From assembly GCA_024281825.1 (NCBI GenBank), contig JAMWZY010000003.1, positions 1 through 43,025 of the forward strand: a DNA stretch of 43,025 nucleotides. The letters run 5' to 3'. Shown piece by piece: positions 17,001 to 28,268 of the stretch. Numbering within the stretch: the stretch's first letter is position 1; each line of letters starts with the position of its first letter. Both the position numbers and the translations under genes were made by a program. This stretch comes from Nitrosomonas sp. (GTDB lineage: Bacteria > Pseudomonadota > Gammaproteobacteria > Burkholderiales > Nitrosomonadaceae). Under the pieces are notes generated by a model. The model had not been told where the DNA came from. It saw only the letters and a list, made by a program, of their open reading frames with translations, and did not search any database.

Positions 17001-18041
17001 TTAGTCAATATCTAATTTGAGAAATACAGGACAATGGTCTGATGCAATATTTTCTACGCTGATTTCGTCAAAGCGTTCAAACTGAAAATCAACAAAAAGG
17101 GGAGACAAGTCATCGTCGAACTGTATCAATTTTACATTTCGTGGCAAAAGAATATTGCCATCTTTCTTTGATATGCTTCTGAATCCTATGCCTCTTCGCT
17201 CGATTTCTACTTTCTTGAGTTTCTTTGCTAGTGCTGGAGAAAGGAGTACATGATCCAGTTGCGATATAGTTCCCTCACTTTTATAGTAATGTGTCCAGCG
17301 ATCAATCTTATCTATTTTTCCTTCAGAGAAAGCATCGATTAGGTTTGATTTCTTAACAAGAGGAGCAAGCTCCTGGGCGCTAGGCGTATCATTAAGATCA
17401 CCAAGAACAGCAAAATATTTTTTATCAAAGCTACTATCAGGAAATCGATCTTTTATAATCTTTGATACCGTTTTTGCTTGAAGCTCACGTTTTGCGCTTG
17501 CTTGGTTGCTTGCTTTTTGACGCTCTTCCTTTGTTTTGCCTGACACAAGTTTTGATTTGAAGTGATTAATGAAGAATGTCAGTTCATTCTTCTTCGGGGT
17601 TTGTACTGTTACTTCTAGGCAATCACGACTGAAAATGTAATCTTCCCCTGTTTTGTCATCCATATAGGAACGTATACCGATGATCGGGTATTTGGACAAT
17701 ATTCCTACATCAATTTGACGAAAATCTCGAGAATCAATAACAAGTGTATGCTGATAGGCGGAATTTAAGAACTGTTCATTAAATCCACGAAGTGCAATGA
17801 TGCTTTCTACTTCCTGGAAACAGATAACATCGGGATATATGCTTCCTCCTTGTGTAAGTGCGAGAACAGCCAGTTTGCGCTGTGTTTCATTAAAGATCTC
17901 AAAGCTTCCTTTTTGATATAAAGGCAAGTATCCAAAATCCTTATTTTCGGTTGTGCTTTTACCGGTACGATCTCCTGGGTAAGAATGTCCAAATTTGTAG
18001 CGAACAAATAAATTGTTAATATTGAAATTACATAAAATCAT
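17001..18041 (-). CDS. Endonuclease/exonuclease/phosphatase family protein
   Basis: This 346-residue protein begins MILCNFNINNLFVRY at ATG 18041, preceded by AAGGGGGG. The EEP-fold signatures appear in order: Asn in the first strand, metal-binding Glu in CFQEVES, HFKSKL, GDLNDTPSA, QLDHVLLS and the catalytic SDHCPVFL at the C-terminus. EEP enzymes are Mg-dependent nucleases or phosphodiesterases; the substrate cannot be deduced. There is no signal peptide, so it should be cytoplasmic. Its promoter-side end abuts the truncated toxin remnant at 18064, indicating that its arrival or a rearrangement removed the toxin's 5' part. Confidence 0.85.
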   Translation of the reverse strand: MILCNFNINNLFVRYKFGHSYPGDRTGKSTTENKDFGYLPLYQKGSFEIFNETQRKLAVLALTQGGSIYPDVICFQEVESIIALRGFNEQFLNSAYQHTLVIDSRDFRQIDVGILSKYPIIGIRSYMDDKTGEDYIFSRDCLEVTVQTPKKNELTFFINHFKSKLVSGKTKEERQKASNQASAKRELQAKTVSKIIKDRFPDSSFDKKYFAVLGDLNDTPSAQELAPLVKKSNLIDAFSEGKIDKIDRWTHYYKSEGTISQLDHVLLSPALAKKLKKVEIERRGIGFRSISKKDGNILLPRNVKLIQFDDDLSPLFVDFQFERFDEISVENIASDHCPVFLKLDID

Positions 18042-18063
18042 TTTTGTCCCCCCTTTGTTTAAG

Positions 18064-18171
18064 ATGGCGAGCATGCTGGTGATTCTTATATGTGGTGATG
18101 ATAAAGACAGTCAGAGCCAAGATATCAGAAATGCTAAGGAATATTGGAAGGATTATAAAAATAATGGCTAA
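18064..18171 (+). pseudogene. C-terminal remnant of a RelE/HigB-like addiction toxin
   Basis: The frame ending at TAA 18169-18171 reads ILICGDDKDSQSQDIRNAKE then YWKDYKNNG, the typical tail (LLCGGDKssQ..DI..A..YWKDYK) of the Gp49/HigB-like 'addiction module killer' family. Only about 35 codons survive; the catalytic core upstream is missing, replaced by the divergent endonuclease-family gene. The stop overlaps the ATG of the antitoxin gene (ATGGCTAA), the arrangement of intact operons of this family. Confidence 0.75.
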
Positions 18172-18490
18172 AGAACGTACTTACAAAACGTTGGATGAAA
18201 GTGAAGAAGAGTATTACCGTACTCATCCCGACGAGATTGACGAATATCTCGCCACTGCTTTCGAGGAATACGCGAAGGATGGGTGTACTGCCGCTTTGTT
18301 TGCTCAATTACGTATGATCGCTCGTGTTAAAGGTGTTTCAGCATTAGCTCAGGAAACAGGGATTACGCGAAACGGTATACAAAAGGCATTATCAGAAAAT
18401 GGCAATCCTAAATTTGAAAGTATTAATGCAATTATGAATGCAATGGGGTATCGCCTTACACCACAAAAACTAGATGTTCATGCAAAGTAG
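18164..18490 (+). CDS. Orphan addiction-module antidote protein (Xre-type HTH)
   Basis: Starting at ATG 18164, this 108-residue protein has an N-terminal acidic part (TLDESEEEYYRTHPDEIDEYL) and a helix-turn-helix (about 58-100: VKGVSALAQETGITRNGIQK, then FESINAIMNAMGYRL), the arrangement of the probable addiction module antidote family. GGAAGGA stands 11 nt upstream. The frame stays open to 18092, but those codons are the remnant of the toxin gene in another frame. With the toxin truncated it may persist as a DNA-binding regulator or as protection against a related toxin elsewhere. Confidence 0.8.
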   Translation: MAKERTYKTLDESEEEYYRTHPDEIDEYLATAFEEYAKDGCTAALFAQLRMIARVKGVSALAQETGITRNGIQKALSENGNPKFESINAIMNAMGYRLTPQKLDVHAK

Positions 18491-19258
18491 TATTTTGCAG
18501 GTAAAGCAGCATCGAGAATTCACCACTTTAGCTGGATTAGTTCAGATTTAGTTTACTATTGATCATTGTCACGCTCAATAAGTAGCTATTTGATTTTGAA
18601 TTGAATAATTTTGATTTTTGGGAAAGCTGATTGCCTATATCCTGCTATTTCAGGTTGGCATGGCAGTCTGTCTTAATTTCGGGCACAAGAGTGAAGCTTT
18701 CGTATCCATAATATTAGCGGTATCGACATACTGATTACTAAACATAACTTAGAATCGTAGGTATATAAATCAATCACTTGAAATGCTTGCCAAGTATTAA
18801 AACAGTGCCACTCAGTCATAAAGAGTAGTGTTTTTAGTGTAACCAGAGCTTTAAGCCAGCTAACTCGTTGAGTTAAATGGCTCACCAAGACGGATAAATC
18901 TGGTAACTCGAAATCGGGCGCAAGACAAGGCCGCTGTGGATGGAGTTGTCGAGTTTCAAGTCGCATGTCAAAAAGCAATAGCCACCGATGACACTCCAAC
19001 CACTTTCTTTCCTGAGCAACTTTGACAAGCTCTCAGCGAGCCAGAAGAATGCGATTGTTTCTGATTCAGATTTTCATATCAATCAGCGCTTTTACTTGGG
19101 CAAAACATTGCCGGGTCATATCAAAAATGTTTCTCCGGTGAGTATCATTCGGATACTTCTGGATAAATTATAATTGAAGCAAACGATTCGGTATTTCAGG
19201 TTGATGACGCGCACATAAGTCAGCGCACGATCACCCTGGTAAATTTGGAGAAGATTTC
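18491..19258. other. Unrecognised, probably decayed sequence
   Basis: About 770 bp without a convincing gene. The longest minus-strand frame (about 18673-19031) encodes a segment such as WLLLFDMRLETRQLHPQ and hydrophobic stretches, but lacks a credible start and I recognise no family. The plus-strand frame 18988-19173 is equally unconvincing. Given the two ruined toxin loci and the tRNA fragment nearby, this is most likely eroded mobile-element DNA. Confidence 0.4.
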
Positions 19259-19777
19259 ATGAAACGACGCACTGTGTTACAAGCGCTTGCCGTGGCAGCG
19301 GTATTTCCACTGATTCCGGCATGCTTGCGCTCACCAGCGATTGGCAAAGCAGACAGTCCTATAACACCCCTTAACAAACCCCATGAAGAGTGGCGCAAAT
19401 TACTCTCACCCAGAGCTTATCAAATCCTGTTTAAAGAAGCCACTGAGCGCCCGGAATCCAGCAATCTGGTTTATGAGGAACGCGAAGGTACCTTTGTGTG
19501 CGCCGCCTGCTATTTGCCATTGTTTGAAAGCGCGCATAAATATGAAAGCTGGACGGGTTGGCCCAGTTTTACCCAGCCGATTGCCGGGCACATGGCAACT
19601 AAAATCGACTTCAAGGCAATTTGGCCCCGCAGGGAATATCACTGCGCGCGCTGCGGAGGTCACCAAGGCCATGTATTCAGCGATGGCCCACCTCCACGTG
19701 GAGAGCGCTGGTGCAACAATGGCATCGCACTAAAATTTGTGCCGAAAGACGAACCACTGCCAACACTCAGGAGTTGA
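19259..19777 (+). CDS. msrB: Exported peptide-methionine (R)-S-oxide reductase MsrB
   Basis: This 172-residue protein has an MsrB domain preceded by a signal sequence starting MKRRTVLQAL and ending LIPAC (Cys 22), which could be a lipoprotein signal or a Tat-like signal. The zinc-binding pairs C81/C84 (CAAC) and C129/C132 (CARC) and the catalytic Cys152 in RWCNNG are present, with the conserved SWTGWPSF and GHVFSDGP. MsrB reduces methionine-R-sulfoxide in proteins. An extracytoplasmic location suggests repair of envelope proteins exposed to reactive nitrogen or oxygen species. Confidence 0.93.
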   Translation: MKRRTVLQALAVAAVFPLIPACLRSPAIGKADSPITPLNKPHEEWRKLLSPRAYQILFKEATERPESSNLVYEEREGTFVCAACYLPLFESAHKYESWTGWPSFTQPIAGHMATKIDFKAIWPRREYHCARCGGHQGHVFSDGPPPRGERWCNNGIALKFVPKDEPLPTLRS

Positions 19778-19891
19778 TTTGCGATTTGTGTTTTAGCAAG
19801 TCCCTCTAAGTAAAATGATTGCGTACAAAATGCGATCAGTGGATTTTGAGCAATAGAATGAAATAGCGATTCAACTGACAGTCAAATACAT

Positions 19892-20329
19892 TCATTTCAC
19901 CATCTTTGATAAACTAGAGATGGCTTTTTCATTACTCTCAGAGAAAACTTTCCCTCGCGCTTGCTGCCACGGCAACCACTGGTAGCTGAGATGCTCCCGG
20001 GCAGCAATTCTTATGGTCAAGGCTTCAGGTAAACACAAACCAAATACATGTTCCGTATTGACGGTAACCCCTGGTGCATAACGCCAACGCCATTCTTCGT
20101 AAATTTCATAGTGATTGGCTATCTGCCAATCCTGTAATTCATAGGCAAGCGCATTCAATCCCGTTTCTTCAAAAACTTCACGCACGGCTGTTTGGTATAA
20201 CGTCTCGCCTGGATCTTGGCTACCGGTTATCGATTGCCAGTAACCCGGATGGTCAGCGCGCTCCAATAACAAAACTTGTAAATCGTTGGTGTAAATAACA
20301 ACCAAAACCGAAATGGGAGTTTTGTACAT
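19892..20329 (-). CDS. nudB: Dihydroneopterin triphosphate diphosphatase NudB
   Basis: This 145-residue Nudix hydrolase contains the full Nudix box (GSQDPGETLYQTAVREVFEE, then TG). It sits 14 bp downstream of aspS on the same strand, an arrangement typical of nudB in proteobacteria. NudB removes pyrophosphate from dihydroneopterin triphosphate in folate biosynthesis. This connects with the pABA-synthase gene later in the window, which supplies the other half of folate. Substrate assignment rests on sequence similarity and synteny. Confidence 0.9.
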   Translation of the reverse strand: MYKTPISVLVVIYTNDLQVLLLERADHPGYWQSITGSQDPGETLYQTAVREVFEETGLNALAYELQDWQIANHYEIYEEWRWRYAPGVTVNTEHVFGLCLPEALTIRIAAREHLSYQWLPWQQARGKVFSESNEKAISSLSKMVK

Positions 20330-20343
20330 GTTCGTACAAAGAA

Positions 20344-22146
20344 TTAACCATTCACTCCCGGCTTAGCTTCTACTTGTCGCAAACGAATATTCAATTCACG
20401 CAACTGTTTTTCGTCTACTGCGCTAGGCGCTTGTGTCAATAGACACTGCGCACGTTGTGTTTTAGGAAACGCAATCACATCTCGGATCGATTCTGATCCG
20501 GTCATCATGGTTAAAATACGGTCCAACCCGAAAGCAATACCACCATGAGGCGGGGCACCATATTGCAGTGCTTGTAGCAGAAAACCAAATTTTTCTTGTG
20601 CTTCTTGTTCTGAAATATTCAACGCACGAAATACTTTGGATTGAGTATCCTGACGATGGATCCGCACCGATCCGCCGCCGATCTCGGAACCGTTCAACAC
20701 CATGTCATATGCCTTTGAAAGCGCTTTGCCAGGATCATTTTCCAGAAAATCTTCATGGCCATCCATCGGAGATGTAAATGGATGGTGCAATGCTTGCCAG
20801 CGATTTTCTTCTTCATCGCGTTCAAACATAGGAAAATCGACTACCCACAAAGGTTTCCAGCCCAATTCTGCATGTCCATGTTGATGACCAATTTTGATGC
20901 GCAATGCACCCAGTGATTCGTTGACGACTTTAGCTTTATCCGCGCCAAAAAATATTAAATCCCCCACTTGCGCCTGAGTACGCTGCAGAATTGCCTGAAC
21001 TGTGTCTTCAGGTAAGAATTTGAGAATCGGAGATTGTAATCCTTCCACACCGTTTTCAATGCTGTTCACTTTAATATACGCCAAGCCTTTTGCGCCATAA
21101 ATAGCCACAAAACTGGTGTAGTCATCAATCTCTTTGCGGGATAACTCTGCGCCCCTAGGTACGCGCAACGCCGCAACGCGGCCCCCCGGTTTCTCCGCCG
21201 CCTCACGGAACACCTTAAACGATACCTCTTTCATGAGATCTGTCAGCTCGGTAAACTCCAATGGCACGCGTAAATCGGGCTTGTCCGAACCATACCGAAA
21301 CATTGCTTCAGCGTAAGTGATGCGTGGAAAGGGATTCGGCAAATCAACATTGATCACATTTTTGAATAAACTGCGGATCATTTCCTCCATCAACTGCATA
21401 ATCTCATCAGCGGATAAAAAAGATGTCTCGATATCGATTTGTGTAAACTCTGGCTGCCGGTCGGCACGTAAATCTTCATCGCGAAAGCAGCGCGTAATCT
21501 GATAGTAACGATCAAATCCTGAGATCATCAGTAATTGCTTAAACAATTGAGGGGATTGCGGAAGTGCAAAAAAATGTCCTGCATTCACCCGGGACGGCAC
21601 CAGATAATCGCGCGCGCCTTCCGGTGTCGATTTGGTCAACATCGGCGTTTCAATGTCCAGAAATCCATGTTGATCGAGAAACACACGCACTGCCATTGCC
21701 ACTTGATGACGTAACCGCAAATTGGATTGCATCACAGGACGCCGCAAATCCAGATAACGATGCTCCAGCCGCACCACTTCACTGATGTTGTCGTCATCCA
21801 TTAAGAAGGGGGGCGTCATGGAAGTATTGAGCACTTCGATCTCTGCAACCAGTACCTCGATCTCACCACTATACAATGCAGAATTGACCGTCCCTTCCGG
21901 GCGTCTACGAACTTTACCGGAAATTTTCAAAACATATTCATTACGTATCTTCTCAGCAATCTGAAAAGTCGCAGCGTTATCAGGATCGCAAACAATCTGC
22001 ACCAACCCTTCCCGGTCGCGCAAATCAATAAAAATCACACCGCCGTGATCCCGGCGCCGATGCACCCAACCAAAGAGCATAACGGATGTGTCGAGATAGT
22101 TCGTATTAATGGCGCCGCAGTAATTGGTACGCATATTTTTGGTCAT
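20344..22146 (-). CDS. aspS: Aspartyl-tRNA synthetase
   Basis: This 600-residue class II synthetase has the N-terminal OB-fold ([20 protein letters not shown]), motif 2 ([18 protein letters not shown]), the bacterial GAD insertion domain, and motif 3 ([10 protein letters not shown]). It attaches aspartate to tRNA-Asp, and in bacteria lacking AsnRS also to tRNA-Asn. The start is uncertain between ATG 22146 and ATG 22134; the latter gives the family-typical MRTNYCG start. Neither has a clear ribosome-binding site. Confidence 0.98.
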   Translation of the reverse strand: MTKNMRTNYCGAINTNYLDTSVMLFGWVHRRRDHGGVIFIDLRDREGLVQIVCDPDNAATFQIAEKIRNEYVLKISGKVRRRPEGTVNSALYSGEIEVLVAEIEVLNTSMTPPFLMDDDNISEVVRLEHRYLDLRRPVMQSNLRLRHQVAMAVRVFLDQHGFLDIETPMLTKSTPEGARDYLVPSRVNAGHFFALPQSPQLFKQLLMISGFDRYYQITRCFRDEDLRADRQPEFTQIDIETSFLSADEIMQLMEEMIRSLFKNVINVDLPNPFPRITYAEAMFRYGSDKPDLRVPLEFTELTDLMKEVSFKVFREAAEKPGGRVAALRVPRGAELSRKEIDDYTSFVAIYGAKGLAYIKVNSIENGVEGLQSPILKFLPEDTVQAILQRTQAQVGDLIFFGADKAKVVNESLGALRIKIGHQHGHAELGWKPLWVVDFPMFERDEEENRWQALHHPFTSPMDGHEDFLENDPGKALSKAYDMVLNGSEIGGGSVRIHRQDTQSKVFRALNISEQEAQEKFGFLLQALQYGAPPHGGIAFGLDRILTMMTGSESIRDVIAFPKTQRAQCLLTQAPSAVDEKQLRELNIRLRQVEAKPGVNG

Positions 22147-22236
22147 CTGAAATTGATAATTTTTTGATTGTTGTTGAGTGATTCAAGCCCAGCCTTTAGA
22201 GCACCTCATGATTGTTTACCCGCAGTACCCTCAAAG

Positions 22237-22575
22237 CTATTCTTCAGATGCCGTGCTAGAAGTCGCATTGCCCGCTTTGCTTTGATTCGGTTCTGAGGGT
22301 GTTGCAGGTGTTGATTGCTTTGTTTCTGCGGATTGAGCCGTATCATTCTTTGTGCTCTTCTCAGTCGATTGCGCATTTGACGGCTTGGCTTTGTTATTTT
22401 TAAAATCGGTCACATACCACCCGCTGCCTTTCAGTTGGAATCCTGCTACAGATATGCGTTTAACATAGCTACTGCTGCCACAATTTGGGCATGCAGCAAT
22501 AGGCGCATCGCTAATCTTTTGTAAATGCTCTTTCTCAGCACCACAGGCGTTACAAAGATATTCGTATATAGGCAT
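22237..22575 (-). CDS. FmdB family zinc ribbon protein
   Basis: This 112-residue protein starts MPIYEYLCNACGAEKEHLQK, has a second CxxC (ACPNCGSSS), and so forms the single zinc ribbon of the FmdB/CxxC_CXXC_SSSS family, followed by KRISVAGFQLKGSGWYVTDF. The C-terminal 40 residues are a low-complexity Ser/Thr/Lys/Ala tail. I used ATG 22575 over the in-frame GTG 22584 because MPIYEY is the conserved start. In betaproteobacteria this gene commonly precedes aspS, as here. The molecular role is unknown; regulation is assumed for the family. Confidence 0.9.
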   Translation of the reverse strand: MPIYEYLCNACGAEKEHLQKISDAPIAACPNCGSSSYVKRISVAGFQLKGSGWYVTDFKNNKAKPSNAQSTEKSTKNDTAQSAETKQSTPATPSEPNQSKAGNATSSTASEE

Positions 22576-22667
22576 AACCACCAACTATTCAATAGTATTG
22601 AAAAATCAGTGATTATAACTTAGTCGCCGCTATTTTATGAATAGCACAACGCCCAGAATCATAAAGA

Positions 22668-24230
22668 CTACTCCCACTCAATCGTTGCCGGTGGCTTGCC
22701 TGAAATGTCATAAACCACACGATTAATGCCGCGAATTTCGTTGATAATGCGGTTAGAAACCTTACTCAGCAGCGAATACGGCAATTCCGCCCAGTTGGCC
22801 GTCATAAAATCCTGTGTTTGTACAGCCCGCAAGGCGATGACATATTCATAAGTGCGGCCATCCCCCATCACGCCAACGGATTTGACCGGCAGAAAAACCG
22901 CAAATGCTTGGGAAGTTTTTTCATACCAACCCGTATGCTGCAATTCTTCGATAAAAATTTGATCAGCTTGCCTGAGTAGTTCAGCATATTCATACTTGAC
23001 TTCACCTAGGATGCGCACGCCCAGGCCTGGACCTGGAAATGGATGACGAAATACCATTTCCCGTGGCAAACCAAGTGCCAACCCCAATTCACGCACTTCA
23101 TCCTTGAACAATTCACGCAATGGCTCAAGTAATTGTAAATGCAACGATTCAGGTAATCCACCAACGTTATGATGCGATTTAATTTTATGCGCTTTTTGGG
23201 TTTTGCTACTTGCTGATTCAATCACATCGGGATAAATAGTACCTTGCGCAAGCCATTTAGCATCACTGATCTTTCCTGCTTCGCGCTGAAAAACATCCAC
23301 AAATTCACGACCAATCACGCGACGCTTGGCTTCTGGATCAGCGATGCCTTTAAGGCTGCGATAAAAATCCCGGCTGGCATCGATATGAATCACTTTTACC
23401 GCTAAATGCTGGGTAAAGGTTTCCATCACTTGCTTGGCTTCATTGGCTCGTAGCAATCCATTATCCACAAACACACAAGTCAATTGATCACCAATTGCGC
23501 GATAAATCAGCACCGCCGCTACGGATGAATCCACACCGCCGGACAACCCCAAAATAACACGATCACTCCCTACCGTCGCACGTATCTTACCGATTGCCTC
23601 ATCAACATAATCCGACATTTTCCAATCGTAACCAATTTCACAAATATCGTGCACAAATCGTTCAAGAATGGCCTTTCCTTGTAGCGTATGCGTTACCTCG
23701 GGGTGGAATTGGACACCATAAAAGCGGCGTTGATCGTCTGCCATTGCTGCAATAGGCGTGGCCGCATTGTGCGCCATGATAGAAAACCCGCTCGGAAGCG
23801 AAACCACTGAATCACCATGACTCATCCACACATCTAAGAGATAGCTACCTTTAGTGTTAGCACGGTCTCTAATCTCATGAAATAACAATCCATCTTTGGA
23901 GGTTTCAATCTCAGCATAACCAAACTCACGGACTTGAGCATTTTCAACCACACCACCCAACTGTGCCGCCATGGTTTGCATCCCATAACATATACCCAAC
24001 ACGGGAACATTGAGTTCAAATACGATTTGAGGTGCGCGCGGTGTTTCTTCAACATTAACCGAAGCAGGTCCGCCGGAGAGTATGATGCCTTTGGGCGCAA
24101 ATGCGGTGATAAATTCTGCACTCACATCATAAGGATGCAACTCACAGTACACATTAGTTTCACGAATACGCCGTGCAATCAATTGCGTATATTGAGAACC
24201 AAAATCAAGAATGAGAATTTTCTGATGCAT
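22668..24230 (-). CDS. guaA: GMP synthase (glutamine-hydrolysing)
   Basis: This 520-residue enzyme converts XMP to GMP. The N-terminal glutamine amidotransferase domain shows GGPASV, nucleophile Cys in GICYGMQ and the His-Glu of GVQFHPE. The ATP-pyrophosphatase domain has the P-loop [10 protein letters not shown], and the C-terminal dimerisation domain ends KPPATIEWE. It lies 19 bp downstream of guaB, forming the usual guaBA operon. Confidence 0.98.
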   Translation of the reverse strand: MHQKILILDFGSQYTQLIARRIRETNVYCELHPYDVSAEFITAFAPKGIILSGGPASVNVEETPRAPQIVFELNVPVLGICYGMQTMAAQLGGVVENAQVREFGYAEIETSKDGLLFHEIRDRANTKGSYLLDVWMSHGDSVVSLPSGFSIMAHNAATPIAAMADDQRRFYGVQFHPEVTHTLQGKAILERFVHDICEIGYDWKMSDYVDEAIGKIRATVGSDRVILGLSGGVDSSVAAVLIYRAIGDQLTCVFVDNGLLRANEAKQVMETFTQHLAVKVIHIDASRDFYRSLKGIADPEAKRRVIGREFVDVFQREAGKISDAKWLAQGTIYPDVIESASSKTQKAHKIKSHHNVGGLPESLHLQLLEPLRELFKDEVRELGLALGLPREMVFRHPFPGPGLGVRILGEVKYEYAELLRQADQIFIEELQHTGWYEKTSQAFAVFLPVKSVGVMGDGRTYEYVIALRAVQTQDFMTANWAELPYSLLSKVSNRIINEIRGINRVVYDISGKPPATIEWE

Positions 24231-24249
24231 CAGGATTAGGGATTAATCG

Positions 24250-25719
<1,470 letters not shown>

Positions 25720-25866
25720 TCAATCCTTGGCAAAGCGATATTATAGCCAAAAAATAGGTTAATTCGCGTTTAGCATACAGCATATTTCCAGGTATCATGA
25801 TGTAATGTCATCAATCTTTCGTAAATACAGTTGAACTGATTAACCATACTCTTTTAGGAGAAACCA

Positions 25867-26334
25867 GTGAGATTTCTTGTATTAACGGGATTCGCAATGT
25901 TCATCCTTGTAATGAATTCCCACCTGTCCGCGCAAGTATATAAATGGGTCGATGAGAATGGCAAAACGCAATATACAGACCGTCCGCCACCGCCCGGGAT
26001 GACAACCGAGAAAAAGCATTTTAATACCAAAGGAGCCACTCCCTCATCCTCTAATACGAGTGGGACCAATCAACCGCAAAGCTTATCTGAAGCCAGAGAA
26101 GCGCTCGACAAACGCCAAACAGAACGAAAAGACGAACAAGCCAAACAACAAGCTAAAGCAGAAGAGAACAAAAGAAAATGCGTTGAGGCGCAGACTCGAT
26201 TACGCATGTATACTGAATCCCCTCGTTTAACCGTACCGGATGGGGCGGGTGGCATTGCGTATGTAGATGATAACGAGCGGCAAAAGAAAATCGATCAAAC
26301 GAACAAAGATATTGCAGCATACTGTAAAAAATAA
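25867..26334 (+). CDS. DUF4124 domain-containing exported protein
   Basis: This 155-residue protein starts at GTG 25867 with AGGAG 7 nt upstream. A signal peptide (about 1-22) precedes a DUF4124 domain with the hallmark VYKWVDENGKTQYTDRPPP. The remainder is a charged, Lys/Gln/Glu-rich helical segment with two cysteines (about 101 and 152), probably periplasmic coiled coil. The molecular function of DUF4124 is unknown. The FimV-like gene follows by 23 bp, so the pair may be co-transcribed. Confidence 0.85.
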   Translation: MRFLVLTGFAMFILVMNSHLSAQVYKWVDENGKTQYTDRPPPPGMTTEKKHFNTKGATPSSSNTSGTNQPQSLSEAREALDKRQTERKDEQAKQQAKAEENKRKCVEAQTRLRMYTESPRLTVPDGAGGIAYVDDNERQKKIDQTNKDIAAYCKK

Positions 26335-26357
26335 ATTTAATACAATTAAAAAAACTA

Positions 26358-27656
26358 ATGACAATTCACATAAAATCGTTTGGTCTAGTAGTTGTTTTTT
26401 TGCTGTCACTGGGAGGTTTTGGTCACTTGGGAGCAACTGTCGAAACGACGGTTTTGCGCCCTGTAGCCGACAATACCTTAACGCCTCAACGTGAGAAAAT
26501 ACCTTCATCGTTTTCCGGTCAGGATTGGCAAATAAGATCAGGAGAAAGCATTCCTCAAATCGCCCGCCAAATATTTCCAAATGATCCAGCTTCAAGCAAT
26601 CAACTTGTTCGCGCTATCATTCTTGCTAATCCAGAGCACTTCCCTAATGGAGTAAATCAATCAATTCCGGATGGCACTACTATCCGCATACCGGATTTAA
26701 GAACCATTTATCGTTATGCCAAATCGTCGCATAATAAAAAACGAGAAAAAATTACCGCTGAAAATTCCGATCTGACTGCAACCCAAAATAAAGACAATGA
26801 TTCAACACCTGGTGCTGAACCTATCGACGAATACGCCCAACGTATGATGCAATTGGAACAAGACGCCGACAATAGCACCAATGATTTACATAAACTCAAC
26901 CAACAAATTGACACGCTTGCTGCACAAATCGCCAATATCCAAGTGGCCGCGCAGGCAATCGACATTGATTCGATCATTGAATCCGTTGTGGTTAGGAATC
27001 CTGACACCAATGCCATCACAGATTCATCTCAGCAACCAGAAAATGTCACCCCCTCGACAGTAGCAATTCTGAACAACGCACAGAGCGATGATATTGCAAC
27101 AGAATATTTCGCTGATATCGACCTGCTTTTGATCGCAGGTTTATTACTGACACTGTTCATCACCATCGCGCTATTGAGAGCTTATCGTAAGTCTAAGTCG
27201 AGAAGGAAATCCCGCCGAGATGAATATGATGTGGCAATCATTGAACCTATCGATCGCCATCGCTTTCAAGGGCTTTTCAATAACAAAAGCAAACCATCCG
27301 ACACTCAACCGCCCAATAGTATCGCAACACACACTTCAGAAATGGCAGCGCAAGCGCGTCAGATGATCAAGCAAGGAGAATCGACTGAATCGGCGATTCA
27401 ATTTTTACAAAAGCAATTGGCCGTGGATCGCCTTGATGTTTATGGATGGTTGCAATTATTCGAATTGCTATATCAGGTAGGTGATAAAGCTGATTTCAAA
27501 AAAAATGCCCGGCGCTTCAAAAGGCTGAATGAATTTCCTGATATCTGGACACAAATACAAGCCTTGGGTAATCGGCTCGAACCGAACGAACCCTTATACT
27601 TTGATGATCAAAAGCGGCAAGAGAAGTTTTTTTCGGATAAACCTACATTTGAATAA
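26358..27656 (+). CDS. FimV/HubP-like protein
   Basis: This 432-residue protein has a signal peptide, a FimV N-terminal LysM-like region (WQIRSGESIPQIARQIFPND through GTTIRIPD, about 56-115), an acidic coiled-coil stretch (about 160-200), one transmembrane helix (about 252-275, LLLIAGLLLTLFITIALL) followed by basic residues, and a C-terminal TPR-like FimV domain (about 330-420). It is shorter than FimV of pseudomonads. Family members anchor polar complexes for type IV pili and chemotaxis via peptidoglycan. No pilus genes are adjacent. Confidence 0.85.
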   Translation: MTIHIKSFGLVVVFLLSLGGFGHLGATVETTVLRPVADNTLTPQREKIPSSFSGQDWQIRSGESIPQIARQIFPNDPASSNQLVRAIILANPEHFPNGVNQSIPDGTTIRIPDLRTIYRYAKSSHNKKREKITAENSDLTATQNKDNDSTPGAEPIDEYAQRMMQLEQDADNSTNDLHKLNQQIDTLAAQIANIQVAAQAIDIDSIIESVVVRNPDTNAITDSSQQPENVTPSTVAILNNAQSDDIATEYFADIDLLLIAGLLLTLFITIALLRAYRKSKSRRKSRRDEYDVAIIEPIDRHRFQGLFNNKSKPSDTQPPNSIATHTSEMAAQARQMIKQGESTESAIQFLQKQLAVDRLDVYGWLQLFELLYQVGDKADFKKNARRFKRLNEFPDIWTQIQALGNRLEPNEPLYFDDQKRQEKFFSDKPTFE

Positions 27657-27755
27657 AACACTAAAACAAAAAAACCAGAATCAGGGATACCGCCGAGAGA
27701 TACCCTATCTGGCATAAAATATGCGACAAATCAGGAATCAAGTACCGTTGATGCT

Positions 27756-28205
27756 TTATTTCACGTTATTAAATCGTTTCCTTAGTTGGTTAATTTCTTC
27801 TTCTGCTTGTACTAGCCTCGTAACATCTAGCTGTACGCCTAAAAAATAAAGTAACCTCCCCTGAGAATCAAATAGTGGTTGTATCAAAAGATGGTTATAA
27901 AACATTTCACCATTCTTACGAAAATTTCTCAGCGTTACTTCTACGACCGTTCTATTTTTGATTGCTTCGCGCAAGCGGTCAATACTCTCTTGATTTCGTT
28001 CATTTCCCTGCAAAAAACGGCAATTCTTTCCAATTGACTCGGCTAAAGTGTAACCCGTCATCGTTTCAAAAGCTTTGTTCACATACACAAGCGGCAGATC
28101 CTCCTGGTCAGGATCAGCCAGCGACACTCCATTCACACAGGAATCAAGAATTTTGGACAATACCTGCGGAATTAACCCTGGGTCTTTTTCAACGATAAAA
28201 TCCAT
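27756..28205 (-). CDS. Short LOV-domain blue-light photoreceptor
   Basis: This 149-residue protein is a PAS domain with complete LOV signatures: photoactive Cys62 in GKNCRFLQG, Asn94 in LRNFRKNGE, Asn104 in FYNHL and Gln125 in LGVQLDVT, which in LOV proteins contact FMN. Short helical caps flank the core (about 10-22 and 130-149), with no output domain. This is the layout of the short LOV proteins of Pseudomonas (PpSB1-LOV). GGAGA is 9 nt before ATG 28205. It is last in a same-strand cluster with an SRPBCC protein and an NDH-2-like flavoprotein. Partner and output are unknown. Confidence 0.9.
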   Translation of the reverse strand: MDFIVEKDPGLIPQVLSKILDSCVNGVSLADPDQEDLPLVYVNKAFETMTGYTLAESIGKNCRFLQGNERNQESIDRLREAIKNRTVVEVTLRNFRKNGEMFYNHLLIQPLFDSQGRLLYFLGVQLDVTRLVQAEEEINQLRKRFNNVK

Positions 28206-28268
28206 GATGACGCATCTCCGAAATTAGGTTGCTAATAGTTATGAAAAATCGATTCCTTTTAAATTGCA

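Noticed and set aside
18092..18163. N-terminal extension of the antidote protein
   Set aside because: These bases encode the conserved tail of the truncated toxin in another frame, and ATG 18164 gives the family-like start.
16803..18573. Shared TCATTGTCACGCT at about 16806 and 18561
   Set aside because: The match is only 13-14 bases with weakly similar flanks, too short to call a repeat by eye.
18988..19173. Plus-strand frame of 61 codons upstream of msrB
   Set aside because: No ribosome-binding site, no recognisable family, and it lies in a stretch that looks decayed.
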